DNA of 64,000 bases from the NCBI RefSeq assembly GCF_040362915.1, contig NZ_AP029612.1, positions 2,418,001-2,482,000 on the forward strand, read 5' to 3'. Position 1 is the stretch's first letter; every line of letters begins with the position of its first letter. The notes beneath the pieces were generated by a model. It made no database searches. It saw only the letters and a list, made by a program, of their open reading frames with translations, and was not told the DNA's origin. This DNA comes from Sediminibacterium sp. KACHI17 (GTDB lineage Bacteria; Bacteroidota; Bacteroidia; Chitinophagales; Chitinophagaceae). This document shows positions 44,212-52,186 of this stretch, in pieces. A program made the position numbers and the translations under genes.

Positions 44212-45351
44212 TTATCCGATCGCCTGATCAATGTCTGCGATCAGATCATCGATATCTTCGATACCTACGCTTAATCTGATCAGACTATCACTCAGTCCGT
44301 TTTTAATTCTTTCTTCTCTTGGAATAGAAGCATGTGTCATCGATGCCGGATGATTGATCAATGATTCAACGCCTCCTAAACTCTCAGCGAGAGCGAATAC
44401 ATGTGTAGACGATAATACGCGCTTAGCATTTTCAACACTATCATCTTTTAAGGTGAAGCTCATCATGCCACCAAAACCACGCATTTGTTTGCTGGCAACT
44501 GCATATCCCGGATGATCTGTAAAACCACACCAATATACTTTTTGCACTTTAGGATGATTGCGTAAAAAATTCGCCATCTTTTCACCGTTCTCACAATGAC
44601 GCTGCATTCTTACGTGTAAGGTTTTGATCCCTCTTAATACGAGGAAGCAATCCATCGGTCCGGGAACAGCACCACAACTTTTTTGGATAAAGTATAATTT
44701 TTCACGGAGTTCTGCATCATTCATTACCAGACATCCCTGTATCACATCACTGTGTCCGCCAAGATATTTGGTGGCTGAGTGCATGACGATATCTGCGCCA
44801 AGGTCTAAAGGATTCTGTAAATAAGGAGAAGCAAAAGTATTGTCGACGCAAAGCAAAGCACCTGCTTTTTTGGCAATTGCAGCAACAGCAGCAATGTCCG
44901 TGATGTTCATCAGCGGATTGGTAGGTGTTTCGATCCAGATGAGTTTTGTTTTTGCAGAAATTGCAGCAGCTACATGATCAACATTTGTTGTATCTACATA
45001 TTTGAACTGGATACCAAACTTTTCAAACACTTTAGTGAATAAGCGATACGTGCCACCGTACATATCATTGGCAGCGATCACTTCGTCGCCCGGTGATAAC
45101 AGTTTGATCACTGCATCGGTAGCAGCTACACCGCTGCTGAATGCCAATCCGAATTTTCCATTTTCGATCTGTGCATAAGCTTCTTCCAGTGCTTTTCTGG
45201 TAGGGTTCTGACTTCTGGCATATTCAAAACCTTTATTGACACCCGGTGCTTCCTGTACATAAGTAGAGGTTTGATAAATAGGGGTCATGATCGCTCCGGT
45301 AGAAGGATCGGGTTCTGTACCGGCATGTATATATTTCGTGGCAAGTTTCAT
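44212..45351 (-). CDS. metB: Cystathionine gamma-synthase/lyase family enzyme
   Basis: 379 residues, Cys/Met metabolism PLP-dependent family. Seen: YQTSTYVQEAPGV, FSSGVAATDAVIKLLSPGDEVI, DNTFASPYLQNPLDLGADIVMHSATKYLGGH with the PLP Lys, and SLGGVESLINHPASMTH. Gamma-synthase and gamma-lyase cannot be told apart by these motifs alone. It follows the DUF2911 gene after 12 bases and is probably co-transcribed. Methionine aminotransferase lies nearby, which suggests sulfur amino-acid metabolism. Confidence 0.9.
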   Translation of the reverse strand: MKLATKYIHAGTEPDPSTGAIMTPIYQTSTYVQEAPGVNKGFEYARSQNPTRKALEEAYAQIENGKFGLAFSSGVAATDAVIKLLSPGDEVIAANDMYGGTYRLFTKVFEKFGIQFKYVDTTNVDHVAAAISAKTKLIWIETPTNPLMNITDIAAVAAIAKKAGALLCVDNTFASPYLQNPLDLGADIVMHSATKYLGGHSDVIQGCLVMNDAELREKLYFIQKSCGAVPGPMDCFLVLRGIKTLHVRMQRHCENGEKMANFLRNHPKVQKVYWCGFTDHPGYAVASKQMRGFGGMMSFTLKDDSVENAKRVLSSTHVFALAESLGGVESLINHPASMTHASIPREERIKNGLSDSLIRLSVGIEDIDDLIADIDQAIG

Positions 45352-45363
45352 ACAAGGAATGAT

Positions 45364-45960
45364 TTAATTCTTTTTAGTGGGTTTTGAAGGAGCATCTTCG
45401 ATAAATGTCATGGGTAATGATGCTTTCAGATCATCCCATAAAATAACCATTTGTGCACCATTGTTTTTTGTTTCCTCAAAATAAATGGTGAATGCCTCAA
45501 CTACTTCATTGTTTCTGGCAACATCAATATCGGTTCTCAGCAGATCTTTTTTAGCATCATAATTGAAATTACCCCAACAGAAATTGTCTTTGTTCAGGAT
45601 CATGGTCCATTTACCTTCTGCGGGAACACAATACAAAGTATATCTGCCTTTAGGTACTAGTTTACCATCGATGCGGATATTTTTAAAGAACTCTACTTCA
45701 GAAGCTTCATTGGCGCCTAATCTCCAGATCTCGTTATACTTGATGATGCCTCCGAAAATATCACGACCACTTTTTAAAGGTCTACCATAGATAACACGCG
45801 CGATCGGAGCATCTTTTGCTTTACCGCTGATCTTCAGGATCGGATAGTTGGCAGGCCAGTAGCTCATATCCATGGGTGACTTATCCAGGTCAGTAGGCTT
45901 TTGTTGAGCGAAAATGCAAAGGTTGATCAACAATGAAACACTCAGCAATAGAAACTTCAT
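45364..45960 (-). CDS. DUF2911 exported protein
   Basis: 198 residues with a signal peptide (LLLSVSLLINLCIFAQQ). Typical DUF2911 motifs: ARVIYGRPLKSGRDIFGG, NEIWRLGANEASEVEFFKNIRIDG, LPKGRYTLYCVP-type strand and WTMILNKDNFCWGNFNYD. Found very widely in Bacteroidota with unknown function. First gene of the operon with metB. Confidence 0.88.
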   Translation of the reverse strand: MKFLLLSVSLLINLCIFAQQKPTDLDKSPMDMSYWPANYPILKISGKAKDAPIARVIYGRPLKSGRDIFGGIIKYNEIWRLGANEASEVEFFKNIRIDGKLVPKGRYTLYCVPAEGKWTMILNKDNFCWGNFNYDAKKDLLRTDIDVARNNEVVEAFTIYFEETKNNGAQMVILWDDLKASLPMTFIEDAPSKPTKKN

Positions 45961-45977
45961 GTGGTAATTATTTTTGG

Positions 45978-45985
45978 CAAAGATA
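45978..45985 (-). promoter_or_regulatory. Promoter -7 box before DUF2911
   Basis: Minus strand TATCTTTG fits TAnnTTTG, 17 bases before the ATG at 45960. Confidence 0.6.
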
Positions 45986-45999
45986 GCAGCATAAGCGTT

Positions 46000-46584
46000 T
46001 CACAACGCGTTAGAAAAATCGGCAGCCATTTTTTTAACATCAGGGAAAAATGCATGGTATGCTTCCTGAAGCAAGGGATAATGATCTTCAAATAACTGAT
46101 AAGCAGTACTGCTGTCTTGCAGATAAGATGCTCTTCTCACCACGCCCTCAAAACTTTTCTCAATTCCCCATTTGTATCGGTAATTGTATAACCAGTTCTG
46201 ACTACTCATATAAGGAAGCATTCTGGCGAATTTCTCGGGCAGGAAGGGTTCATGGGCCTGTAAAGTAGCATAGGTCTGTTGTGCAAATGCTTTCCATTCC
46301 TCATCTGATCGTATACTGGTGTCAATGGCCAGAAAATGATCATAGACAACATCGATAAAAGCACCTGCATATGGACCAACAGCCGGTTTCAATAATTTTT
46401 TTGCTGCTTGTGTGGCCGGATGTGCATCGGTGAATGTATCGATCATTCTGTGCAATCTTATTCCTTTCTGTATATCGGTAGTGTAATCAAACTGCTTTTT
46501 TCCTTTCACGAAATCACTGATCATATTACCGATCAGTAAACCTGAATCGTCAAAAGATAAAAATGCATGTGCGAGATAGTTCAT
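46000..46584 (-). CDS. acpH: Acyl carrier protein phosphodiesterase, AcpH-like
   Basis: 194 residues. The family signature is MNYLAHAFLSFDDSGLLIGNMISDFVKG, IRLHRMIDTFTDAHP (His, Asp and His-Pro positions of the HD-like active site) and VVYDHFLA. It removes 4'-phosphopantetheine from acyl carrier protein in E. coli. It overlaps the upstream sdpI-like gene by four bases (ATGA), so the two are translated together. Confidence 0.85.
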   Translation of the reverse strand: MNYLAHAFLSFDDSGLLIGNMISDFVKGKKQFDYTTDIQKGIRLHRMIDTFTDAHPATQAAKKLLKPAVGPYAGAFIDVVYDHFLAIDTSIRSDEEWKAFAQQTYATLQAHEPFLPEKFARMLPYMSSQNWLYNYRYKWGIEKSFEGVVRRASYLQDSSTAYQLFEDHYPLLQEAYHAFFPDVKKMAADFSNAL

Positions 46585-47243
46585 CCTTGTTTTTTTCTGT
46601 AAAAGCGATAAGAAAATACAGTTGGAATGATCACAATGGCCGCTGTGATGATCATCGTGATGATGAATGCGCTAAAAAAAGGCAAAGTCAAAGCAGTAAC
46701 AGCAATGATCAATCCTCCCGGAATCCAGAGTCTGGCCGCCAATTGATGGGTCGCTGCCCAATTTTCATCATCTTCTAAAGTCCAGGGTAGTCGCAGACCT
46801 ATAAAATAATTCGGTTGTATGGTACGCATCTGATAACCTAAAAACGATAATAGGAGACCCACTGCCGGTAGTACAACAGTGGTGATACTGAGTTTTGCAG
46901 GATAGTTGACTGCACTATATGTGATCATGATATTGATCACGGTCAGAAACACTAGTATCACAATGGCTAAACTGTTCAAAGTAGCAGCGGAGGTCTTAGC
47001 TGTTTTTTTGGGATCTATTTTATGCAGATTGCGGATGAGCAGGTAAGTACCGATCGCAACAGTTGATAGGATAGACGTATGCAGCCACAAAGAAGATTTG
47101 GCGCCGAATTGATCTGCGATACCTTCTGCGTTAAAGTGTACAGGTACAGTTTCAGGCAAGCCGGCATATTGTACACCCAAATACACAAATGGAAGTGCTA
47201 TGAGTACTACTGCCAGTAGTGGGGATGTAAAAACTCGTCTCAT
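46581..47243 (-). CDS. SdpI family membrane protein with DUF1648
   Basis: 220 residues, about six membrane helices. The DUF1648 segment near the N-terminus is LPETVPVHFNAEGIADQFG; the SdpI part reads LGYQMRTIQPNYFIGLRLPWTLEDDENWAATHQLAARLWI. SdpI gives immunity to the B. subtilis SdpC toxin; homologues here are of unknown role. ATGA overlap with acpH downstream. The 300 bases upstream hold no gene or clear promoter. Confidence 0.85.
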   Translation of the reverse strand: MRRVFTSPLLAVVLIALPFVYLGVQYAGLPETVPVHFNAEGIADQFGAKSSLWLHTSILSTVAIGTYLLIRNLHKIDPKKTAKTSAATLNSLAIVILVFLTVINIMITYSAVNYPAKLSITTVVLPAVGLLLSFLGYQMRTIQPNYFIGLRLPWTLEDDENWAATHQLAARLWIPGGLIIAVTALTLPFFSAFIITMIITAAIVIIPTVFSYRFYRKKQG

Positions 47244-47244
47244 C

Positions 47245-47487
47245 GTAAGACTTTTCTTAAAGGTACAACAGCTTCTTCATCTATTCATTTCTATACCATT
47301 ACTAAAAATTAACCGCATGATAACGCCTTTTATCTTTTCCTTAAGAAATCTTTTCAAAGTCAATACAGCAGCGCTTTTCAAGGCCTCATTAACGGTTGTT
47401 AACGGCGACATTAACACCGCTCATACTATGCAGCTAATATTCTGATCGCGCTGGTCATAAAGAACCTATGTCGGGTGTAGTAAGCAG
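47245..47487. other. Intergenic region, nothing recognised apart from possible promoters
   Basis: Divergent region between the SdpI-like gene and the PepSY-like gene. TTAACGGTTGTTAACGGC and TTAACACCGC contain repeated TTAAC words which may bind a regulator. No RNA gene seen. Confidence 0.3.
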
Positions 47488-47495
47488 TAGTTTTG
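47488..47495 (+). promoter_or_regulatory. Promoter -7 box before the PepSY-like gene
   Basis: TAGTTTTG fits TAnnTTTG; leader of about 45 bases to the ATG at 47547. Confidence 0.55.
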
Positions 47496-47546
47496 ACTTG
47501 TCAACCGAAAGAAGAAAATCAATATATCAAACTTAAAAACGCCACT

Positions 47547-47984
47547 ATGAAAAAGATGTTATTAACAACATTGATTGCTGCCTTTATTGGAGCGCAATCA
47601 TTTGCCGCAGATGTAACTAAAGTCAGTTATCGTGTACTGGCTTCTTTTGAATCACAGTTTGCAGAAGCAAAAGACGTAAACTGGACAGTTACAGATCAGT
47701 ATTCAAAAGCCCGTTTCACGATTGAGGGCGAGCAGGTCGAAGCCTTCTTCAATGTATCGGGGGATGTGATCGGTACATCCAGAAAAACAGATCTGAAACG
47801 TTTGCCATTGAATGCAATTCAGAAGATCAAAAAAAGTTACGGTAAATACAAAGTAACCGATACCATTGAGTTTGAATTCAATGGCGAAAGAAAATATTTT
47901 GTTTCTGTTGAAAATGATACAGACCGTAAGATCCTCGAAGTGTCTTTATACGGAGATGTGAGCATTTTCGATAAGAATAAATAA
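47547..47984 (+). CDS. Exported PepSY-like (DUF2874/BLIP) protein
   Basis: 145 residues with a signal peptide (LLTTLIAAFIGAQSFAA). The rest has the pattern of PepSY-like beta-lactamase-inhibitor-fold proteins: ASFESQFAEAKDVNWTVTDQYSKARF, GEQVEAFFNVSGDVIGTSRKTD, LPLNAIQKIKKSYGKYKVTDTIEFE. Small periplasmic protein of unknown function. A terminator shared with the glycan operon follows. Confidence 0.8.
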   Translation: MKKMLLTTLIAAFIGAQSFAADVTKVSYRVLASFESQFAEAKDVNWTVTDQYSKARFTIEGEQVEAFFNVSGDVIGTSRKTDLKRLPLNAIQKIKKSYGKYKVTDTIEFEFNGERKYFVSVENDTDRKILEVSLYGDVSIFDKNK

Positions 47985-48002
47985 GTTGGTTTGGTTAATC
48001 GG

Positions 48003-48038
48003 AAAGGTCCCAGGTATATTATACCGGGACTTTTTTTT
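48003..48038. terminator. Terminator shared by two converging units
   Basis: GGTCCCAGGTATA and TATACCGGGAC make an 11-12 pair stem followed by eight Ts. The stop codon of the deacetylase gene on the opposite strand lies in its loop region (48019-48021). Confidence 0.8.
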
Positions 48039-48801
48039 GCAGGTATGTGTTCATTGATATAAAATCACCTTCTTTTTTGAGACTTGTAATCGTTTGAAGT
48101 AAACGTTCGAGTAGGATGTCTTTGCTCCATCTTTTTGTGAACGATGGTAATTGATAATTCGCAAGATCTGTAAACTCCCATGGATGGAAATAGAGACAGA
48201 TATAGCCATCTTTTTTTAAGGTCTTCAATGCTAAATGTATAAAAGTATTTAGTGGGCAGTTTTTAAATGTTAACCAAAAAAGCGGTATCCGGAGCACAGG
48301 TGAAACAGAGGCCGGTATTCTGATCATTTCATTTTCAGTATACAGGGTTCTGGGTAAGTGAAGGTTGTTATACCTGCCCGGTAACCAAGTTGGATTCACT
48401 GATGAATCATAACTGTATCCTGCATCTTTTAATAGATGCATATCTACCTGCTTCATCCGCGGCATACGTAATCCGTATATTTTTTGCCCTGTGATTACCT
48501 CAAGTCTGTCTTTTGATTTGGCAATGTCTTCATTTGAAAAACTTGAATGATAATAGGTATGAGAAGCGATTTCATGCTTTTCAGACAAAGCTTTGATCGT
48601 ATCAGGATAGTGGTCAGCAAAATTCGCAGTTGTAAAAAGTGTGGTCTGAACAGCCGTGTCGTTTAAAACAGGTGCGATCACATCTAGTCCTTGTTTCCCT
48701 ATTGTCAATTGTTCTTGCGGGGATATGGATTGCCCGTATTCCAATGGCATATCAAATTCTTCTACATCAAAACTCAGGAGTATACTTCTATCAGGCATCA
48801 T
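48019..48801 (-). CDS. Polysaccharide deacetylase family protein
   Basis: 260 residues, NodB-like fold without a signal peptide. Motif 1 SFDVEEFDMP holds the catalytic and metal Asp; motif 2 EIASHTYYHSSF holds the metal His pair (HxxxH-like); GLRMPRMKQVD and the terminal YLCYFHPWEF complete the barrel. It removes N-acetyl groups from glycan precursors. Last gene of an operon with two glycosyltransferases, joined by ATGA overlap. Confidence 0.88.
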   Translation of the reverse strand: MMPDRSILLSFDVEEFDMPLEYGQSISPQEQLTIGKQGLDVIAPVLNDTAVQTTLFTTANFADHYPDTIKALSEKHEIASHTYYHSSFSNEDIAKSKDRLEVITGQKIYGLRMPRMKQVDMHLLKDAGYSYDSSVNPTWLPGRYNNLHLPRTLYTENEMIRIPASVSPVLRIPLFWLTFKNCPLNTFIHLALKTLKKDGYICLYFHPWEFTDLANYQLPSFTKRWSKDILLERLLQTITSLKKEGDFISMNTYLQKKVPV

Positions 48802-49727
48802 AAATTCGATTCGCGGATGATATAATTAGGCCTGTTCTTACTTTGCATAAAAAGTTTACCTAGATACAAACCAATGATCCCAAGGATCATGAGTTGCAGG
48901 CCTCCGAAGAACGAAATGGTGACGATCAGTGAAGCCCACCCTGAGATCGGCTTACCAAAATAATAACTATAAATGGTGTACGGAACATACAGTAAGGAAG
49001 TAACGGAAAAAAAGAGGCCCAGGTAAGCAGCAGTATACAATGGCTTGGTACTGAAGGAAGTGATTCCTTGTAAAGCAAAACGCACCATTTTTTTATAAGT
49101 ATACTTTGATTGACCAAAGTTTCTATCGCCGGGTGAATATTCAATCGATATTTGTTTGAATCCAACCCATTTGGTCAAACCTCTTAGAAACAAGTCGCGT
49201 TCATTGAAACTTTTGAATACAGGAAATGTTTTCTTGTCGATAAGCCTGAAATCAGCTGCACCGGTCTCCACCTCAATATCTGACATTTTATTTAGCAGCC
49301 TGTAGAATAGGGAAGCTGTTTTCTTTTTTAGAAAAGGGATATTGTCTTCGTCTTTTCTCAGCGTGTATACAATATCATACCCTTCGTTCCATTTCTCAAG
49401 CATGAGTGGGATCAGTGCCGGTGGGTGTTGCAGGTCACCATCCATCATGATCACACAATCAGCGTCTTGGTGAATACAATCGATCCCCGCTTTTAGCGCA
49501 TTCTGATGACCAAAATTTTTTGATAGGCTAATGAAAAAAACATGTTTATGTTCTACAGCCATATCTTTTAATACAGCATTTGTTTTGTCGCTGCTGCCGT
49601 CATCAATGAATATAAATCTGTGATCATAAATTGTAGTATCGATGGTTTCACCAATAGCATGGATGATTACAGGAATGTTTTGCTCCTCATTACAAACAGG
49701 TATTAAAATGCTAATCTTCTTTTTCAT
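48798..49727 (-). CDS. Glycosyltransferase family 2, DPM1/GtrB-like
   Basis: 309 residues. GT-A domain ISILIPVCNEEQNIPVIIHAI, FIDDGSSD, MMDGDLQHPP with the metal-binding DxD-like Asp, and TGAADFRLID; then two membrane helices (LYTAAYLGLFFSVTSLLYV, LIVTISFFGGLQLMILGIIGLYLGKLF). It transfers a sugar to a polyprenyl-phosphate carrier. ATGA overlaps on both sides make it the middle gene of the operon. Confidence 0.92.
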   Translation of the reverse strand: MKKKISILIPVCNEEQNIPVIIHAIGETIDTTIYDHRFIFIDDGSSDKTNAVLKDMAVEHKHVFFISLSKNFGHQNALKAGIDCIHQDADCVIMMDGDLQHPPALIPLMLEKWNEGYDIVYTLRKDEDNIPFLKKKTASLFYRLLNKMSDIEVETGAADFRLIDKKTFPVFKSFNERDLFLRGLTKWVGFKQISIEYSPGDRNFGQSKYTYKKMVRFALQGITSFSTKPLYTAAYLGLFFSVTSLLYVPYTIYSYYFGKPISGWASLIVTISFFGGLQLMILGIIGLYLGKLFMQSKNRPNYIIRESNL

Positions 49728-50914
49728 AAATGATCATCTTTTCCGACAGATAATTTTTGTAATGACAGTTCTTTAATCATGATCATCCAAATGATAAAAC
49801 AAGGAAGTGCTTTCATAGCATATTGTACGAAAAACTTATCTCTGATAAGCTTTGGTATTAAGTCTGTCGGTGATAAAATGGTAAACAGAAATGTAAAAGT
49901 CAATAACACTATATATTCTGTTTTCAAAGGGATCTTTAATGAAAACCAAATAGCAATAGCACTGATCGGAATGATATAGGTAGGCGATTCTGCGGATGAA
50001 CTAAAAATGACCACTGCAACCATCAGCATGCAGTAATATTTCAATGTGAAATGTTGATGAGAAAAATACTTGTACCTGGTCAGTGGTAAGGCAATAAGAA
50101 GTGCTGCCGGAATCAAAATGTAGAAATTGGAAAGATCTTGTATCGAGAAAATACGTCTTACCATACCCCCTACAGAAATATCCTGCATTCCCGGAGCAAC
50201 GGATATATCAACGTTCGTTCCATTTTTTTCAACCAGTGAGTTGAACCAATCTTGGTAAGATTGTAGGATAAACTCCTTTGATGATATGAGCATGGGTAGA
50301 ACAAACAGAAGAGCTACCCAGCCTATAAAAGAAAAAGCGAATGTCTTTTTTTTATCTGTAAAAAGAAAAAGTACCAATCCGATCACACTGTAAATTTTGA
50401 TCAGCATACCTGCTGCGATCAGTAGCGTGGCCGGCAGTATCTTTTTATCCCTGACGAATGTGTAAGATAATATCATGGATCCGGCGAGCATTGGATTAAA
50501 TTGAACGCTGTGGGTTGCGGTCATCAATTCAATTACCGAGATCAGTAAAACAGTATACAGTTGTGTTTGAGAGAGATTCAATTGTTGCAGGGCGTACAAC
50601 AAAACCCAAGCATTTACCATACACCATAAAACGCATCCAACAGGTAAGGGCACCCAGGTAAAGGGTGCGATCAATAAACTGAATAAGGGGCCGTAATGAT
50701 TGCTGTCAGCATATTCTAGCGGATAGGTTGCGTATAAATTAATTTGTTGGAGTGTGTGTTCATATACGCCACGGTAAATTAAAAAATTATTGATCTCTTG
50801 TGTGCCTCTACTGATTTCCAGTAAAACGGCTACTAATGTCGTAGTAAACCACAGAATGATAGGCAGGCGTATAGGATAGCCGGCTAGAGCTTTATTGAAA
50901 TATACAGGTTTCAT
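49724..50914 (-). CDS. GT87/DUF2029-type membrane mannosyltransferase-like protein
   Basis: 396 residues with about ten membrane helices. The first loop holds the acidic region typical for polyprenyl-linked sugar transferases (YPLEYADSNHYGPLFSLLIAPFTWVP), then helices with long hydrophobic runs. It probably moves a sugar from polyprenyl phosphate to a glycan outside the membrane, using the product of the GT2 gene. The start codon lies in a perfect hairpin with its 5' region. Confidence 0.75.
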   Translation of the reverse strand: MKPVYFNKALAGYPIRLPIILWFTTTLVAVLLEISRGTQEINNFLIYRGVYEHTLQQINLYATYPLEYADSNHYGPLFSLLIAPFTWVPLPVGCVLWCMVNAWVLLYALQQLNLSQTQLYTVLLISVIELMTATHSVQFNPMLAGSMILSYTFVRDKKILPATLLIAAGMLIKIYSVIGLVLFLFTDKKKTFAFSFIGWVALLFVLPMLISSKEFILQSYQDWFNSLVEKNGTNVDISVAPGMQDISVGGMVRRIFSIQDLSNFYILIPAALLIALPLTRYKYFSHQHFTLKYYCMLMVAVVIFSSSAESPTYIIPISAIAIWFSLKIPLKTEYIVLLTFTFLFTILSPTDLIPKLIRDKFFVQYAMKALPCFIIWMIMIKELSLQKLSVGKDDHL

Positions 50915-50952
50915 GCAGGGGCAATAAAATTATTACAAAATCCCCCTGCATG
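50912..50952 (-). promoter_or_regulatory. Hairpin that sequesters the GT87 start codon
   Basis: CATGCAGGGG at 50912-50921 and CCCCTGCATG at 50943-50952 are exact reverse complements, with 21 bases between. On the minus-strand message the ATG of the operon's first gene is inside the 3' arm, so it would be closed in the folded RNA. Translation control or a processing site is inferred. Confidence 0.6.
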
Positions 50953-51039
50953 TCATTAGAATCCTATTAAACGATTGTAAATCCCTTCATTAAGGGATGT
51001 AAAAGCGTGTTGTGAGATTTAAGTATCGCCTAAAAAAAT

Positions 51040-51047
51040 TACTTTTG
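51040..51047 (+). promoter_or_regulatory. Promoter -7 box before the DHS-like gene
   Basis: TACTTTTG fits TAnnTTTG, 19 bases before the ATG at 51067. Confidence 0.65.
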
Positions 51048-51066
51048 CCCCTCAAAATCACCGAAT

Positions 51067-52041
51067 ATGACGAAAGGGCCTGTTTCTCAGTTTATTATGC
51101 ATCATTACAGACACTTCAATGCCGCTGCATTGGTGGATGCTGCCAAAGGATATGAAACCCATTTACTGGAAGGCGGAAAAATGCTGGTTAGTTTAGCCGG
51201 TGCCATGAGTACCGCTGAACTGGGAATTAGTTTGGCTGAGATGATCCGTCAGGATAAAGTGGCCATCATCAGTTGTACCGGTGCCAATCTGGAAGAAGAT
51301 GTGATGAACCTGGTGGCGCATAGTCATTATAAGCGTGTTCCTAATTATCGTGATCTGACTCCTCAGGATGAGTGGGATTTATTGGAGAACCATTACAATC
51401 GCGTAACGGATACTTGTATTCCTGAAGAAGAAGCTTTCAGAAGACTGCAAAAACATTTGGTAAAGCAGTGGAAAGATGCGGAAGCAAAAGGCGAACGTTA
51501 TTTCCCTCATGAATTTTTGTACAAGACCGTATTGAGTGGTGAACTACAGCAGTATTATGAGATCGATCCTAAAAACAGTTGGATCGTAGCAGCAGCAGAA
51601 AAGAATCTGCCGATCGTAGTGCCGGGTTGGGAAGACAGCACCACCGGTAACATCTTTGCGAGTTATGTGATCAAAAATGAATTGAAAGCAAGCACAGTAA
51701 AGAATGGTATCGAGTATATGGTTTGGCTGGCTGATTGGTATCGTGAAAACAGTGGCGGTAAGGGTGTCGGATTCTTCCAAATTGGTGGAGGTATTGCCGG
51801 TGATTTCCCGATCTGTGTTGTACCAATGATGTACCAGGATCTGGAATGGCATGATGTTCCTTTCTGGAGCTATTTCTGTCAGATCAGTGATTCTACTACT
51901 TCTTATGGTTCTTATTCCGGAGCAGTACCCAATGAGAAGATCACTTGGGGTAAATTAGACATCAATACTCCTAAATATATTGTAGAGAGTGATGCTACCA
52001 TCGTAGCACCTTTGATCTTTGCGTATTTATTAGGTTGGTAG
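51067..52041 (+). CDS. Deoxyhypusine synthase family protein
   Basis: 324 residues, full-length for the family. Domain features: LEGGKMLVSLAGAMSTAELGISLAEMI, ISCTGANLEEDV, NLPIVVPGWEDSTTGN (NAD/spermidine loop), GGGIAGDFPICVVPMM and the C-terminal SGAVPNEKITWGKLD, in which Lys296 corresponds to the active-site Lys of eukaryotic DHS. Bacteria have no eIF5A, so the substrate is not hypusine; bacterial relatives make homospermidine or related polyamines. No polyamine genes lie next to it. Confidence 0.82.
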   Translation: MTKGPVSQFIMHHYRHFNAAALVDAAKGYETHLLEGGKMLVSLAGAMSTAELGISLAEMIRQDKVAIISCTGANLEEDVMNLVAHSHYKRVPNYRDLTPQDEWDLLENHYNRVTDTCIPEEEAFRRLQKHLVKQWKDAEAKGERYFPHEFLYKTVLSGELQQYYEIDPKNSWIVAAAEKNLPIVVPGWEDSTTGNIFASYVIKNELKASTVKNGIEYMVWLADWYRENSGGKGVGFFQIGGGIAGDFPICVVPMMYQDLEWHDVPFWSYFCQISDSTTSYGSYSGAVPNEKITWGKLDINTPKYIVESDATIVAPLIFAYLLGW

Positions 52042-52048
52042 TTAGGTG

Positions 52049-52092
52049 ATGGTCTATGGTCTATGGTCCATGGACCATGGTCAATAGTCCAT
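52049..52092. repeat. Word-iterating intergenic hairpin (TCTATGG words)
   Basis: Imperfect palindrome centred on TCCATGGA at 52070/52071; iterates the word TGGTCTA/TGGTCCA. It uses the same vocabulary as the hairpin at 21919-22004. Confidence 0.75.
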
Positions 52093-52148
52093 AGTAAGAG
52101 AAGAAGGGAAGTCTTATAAATGCAATAAAGAGCTTAGGTTTTATTTGA

Positions 52149-52185
52149 ATAAAAAAAGCTCCGAATTTGATTCGGAGCTTTTTTA
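52149..52185. terminator. Bidirectional terminator
   Basis: A-run, AGCTCCGAA-TTTGA-TTCGGAGCT (52157-52179), T-run. Serves the DHS-like gene and the converging M28 peptidase gene. Confidence 0.85.
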
Positions 52186-52186
52186 T

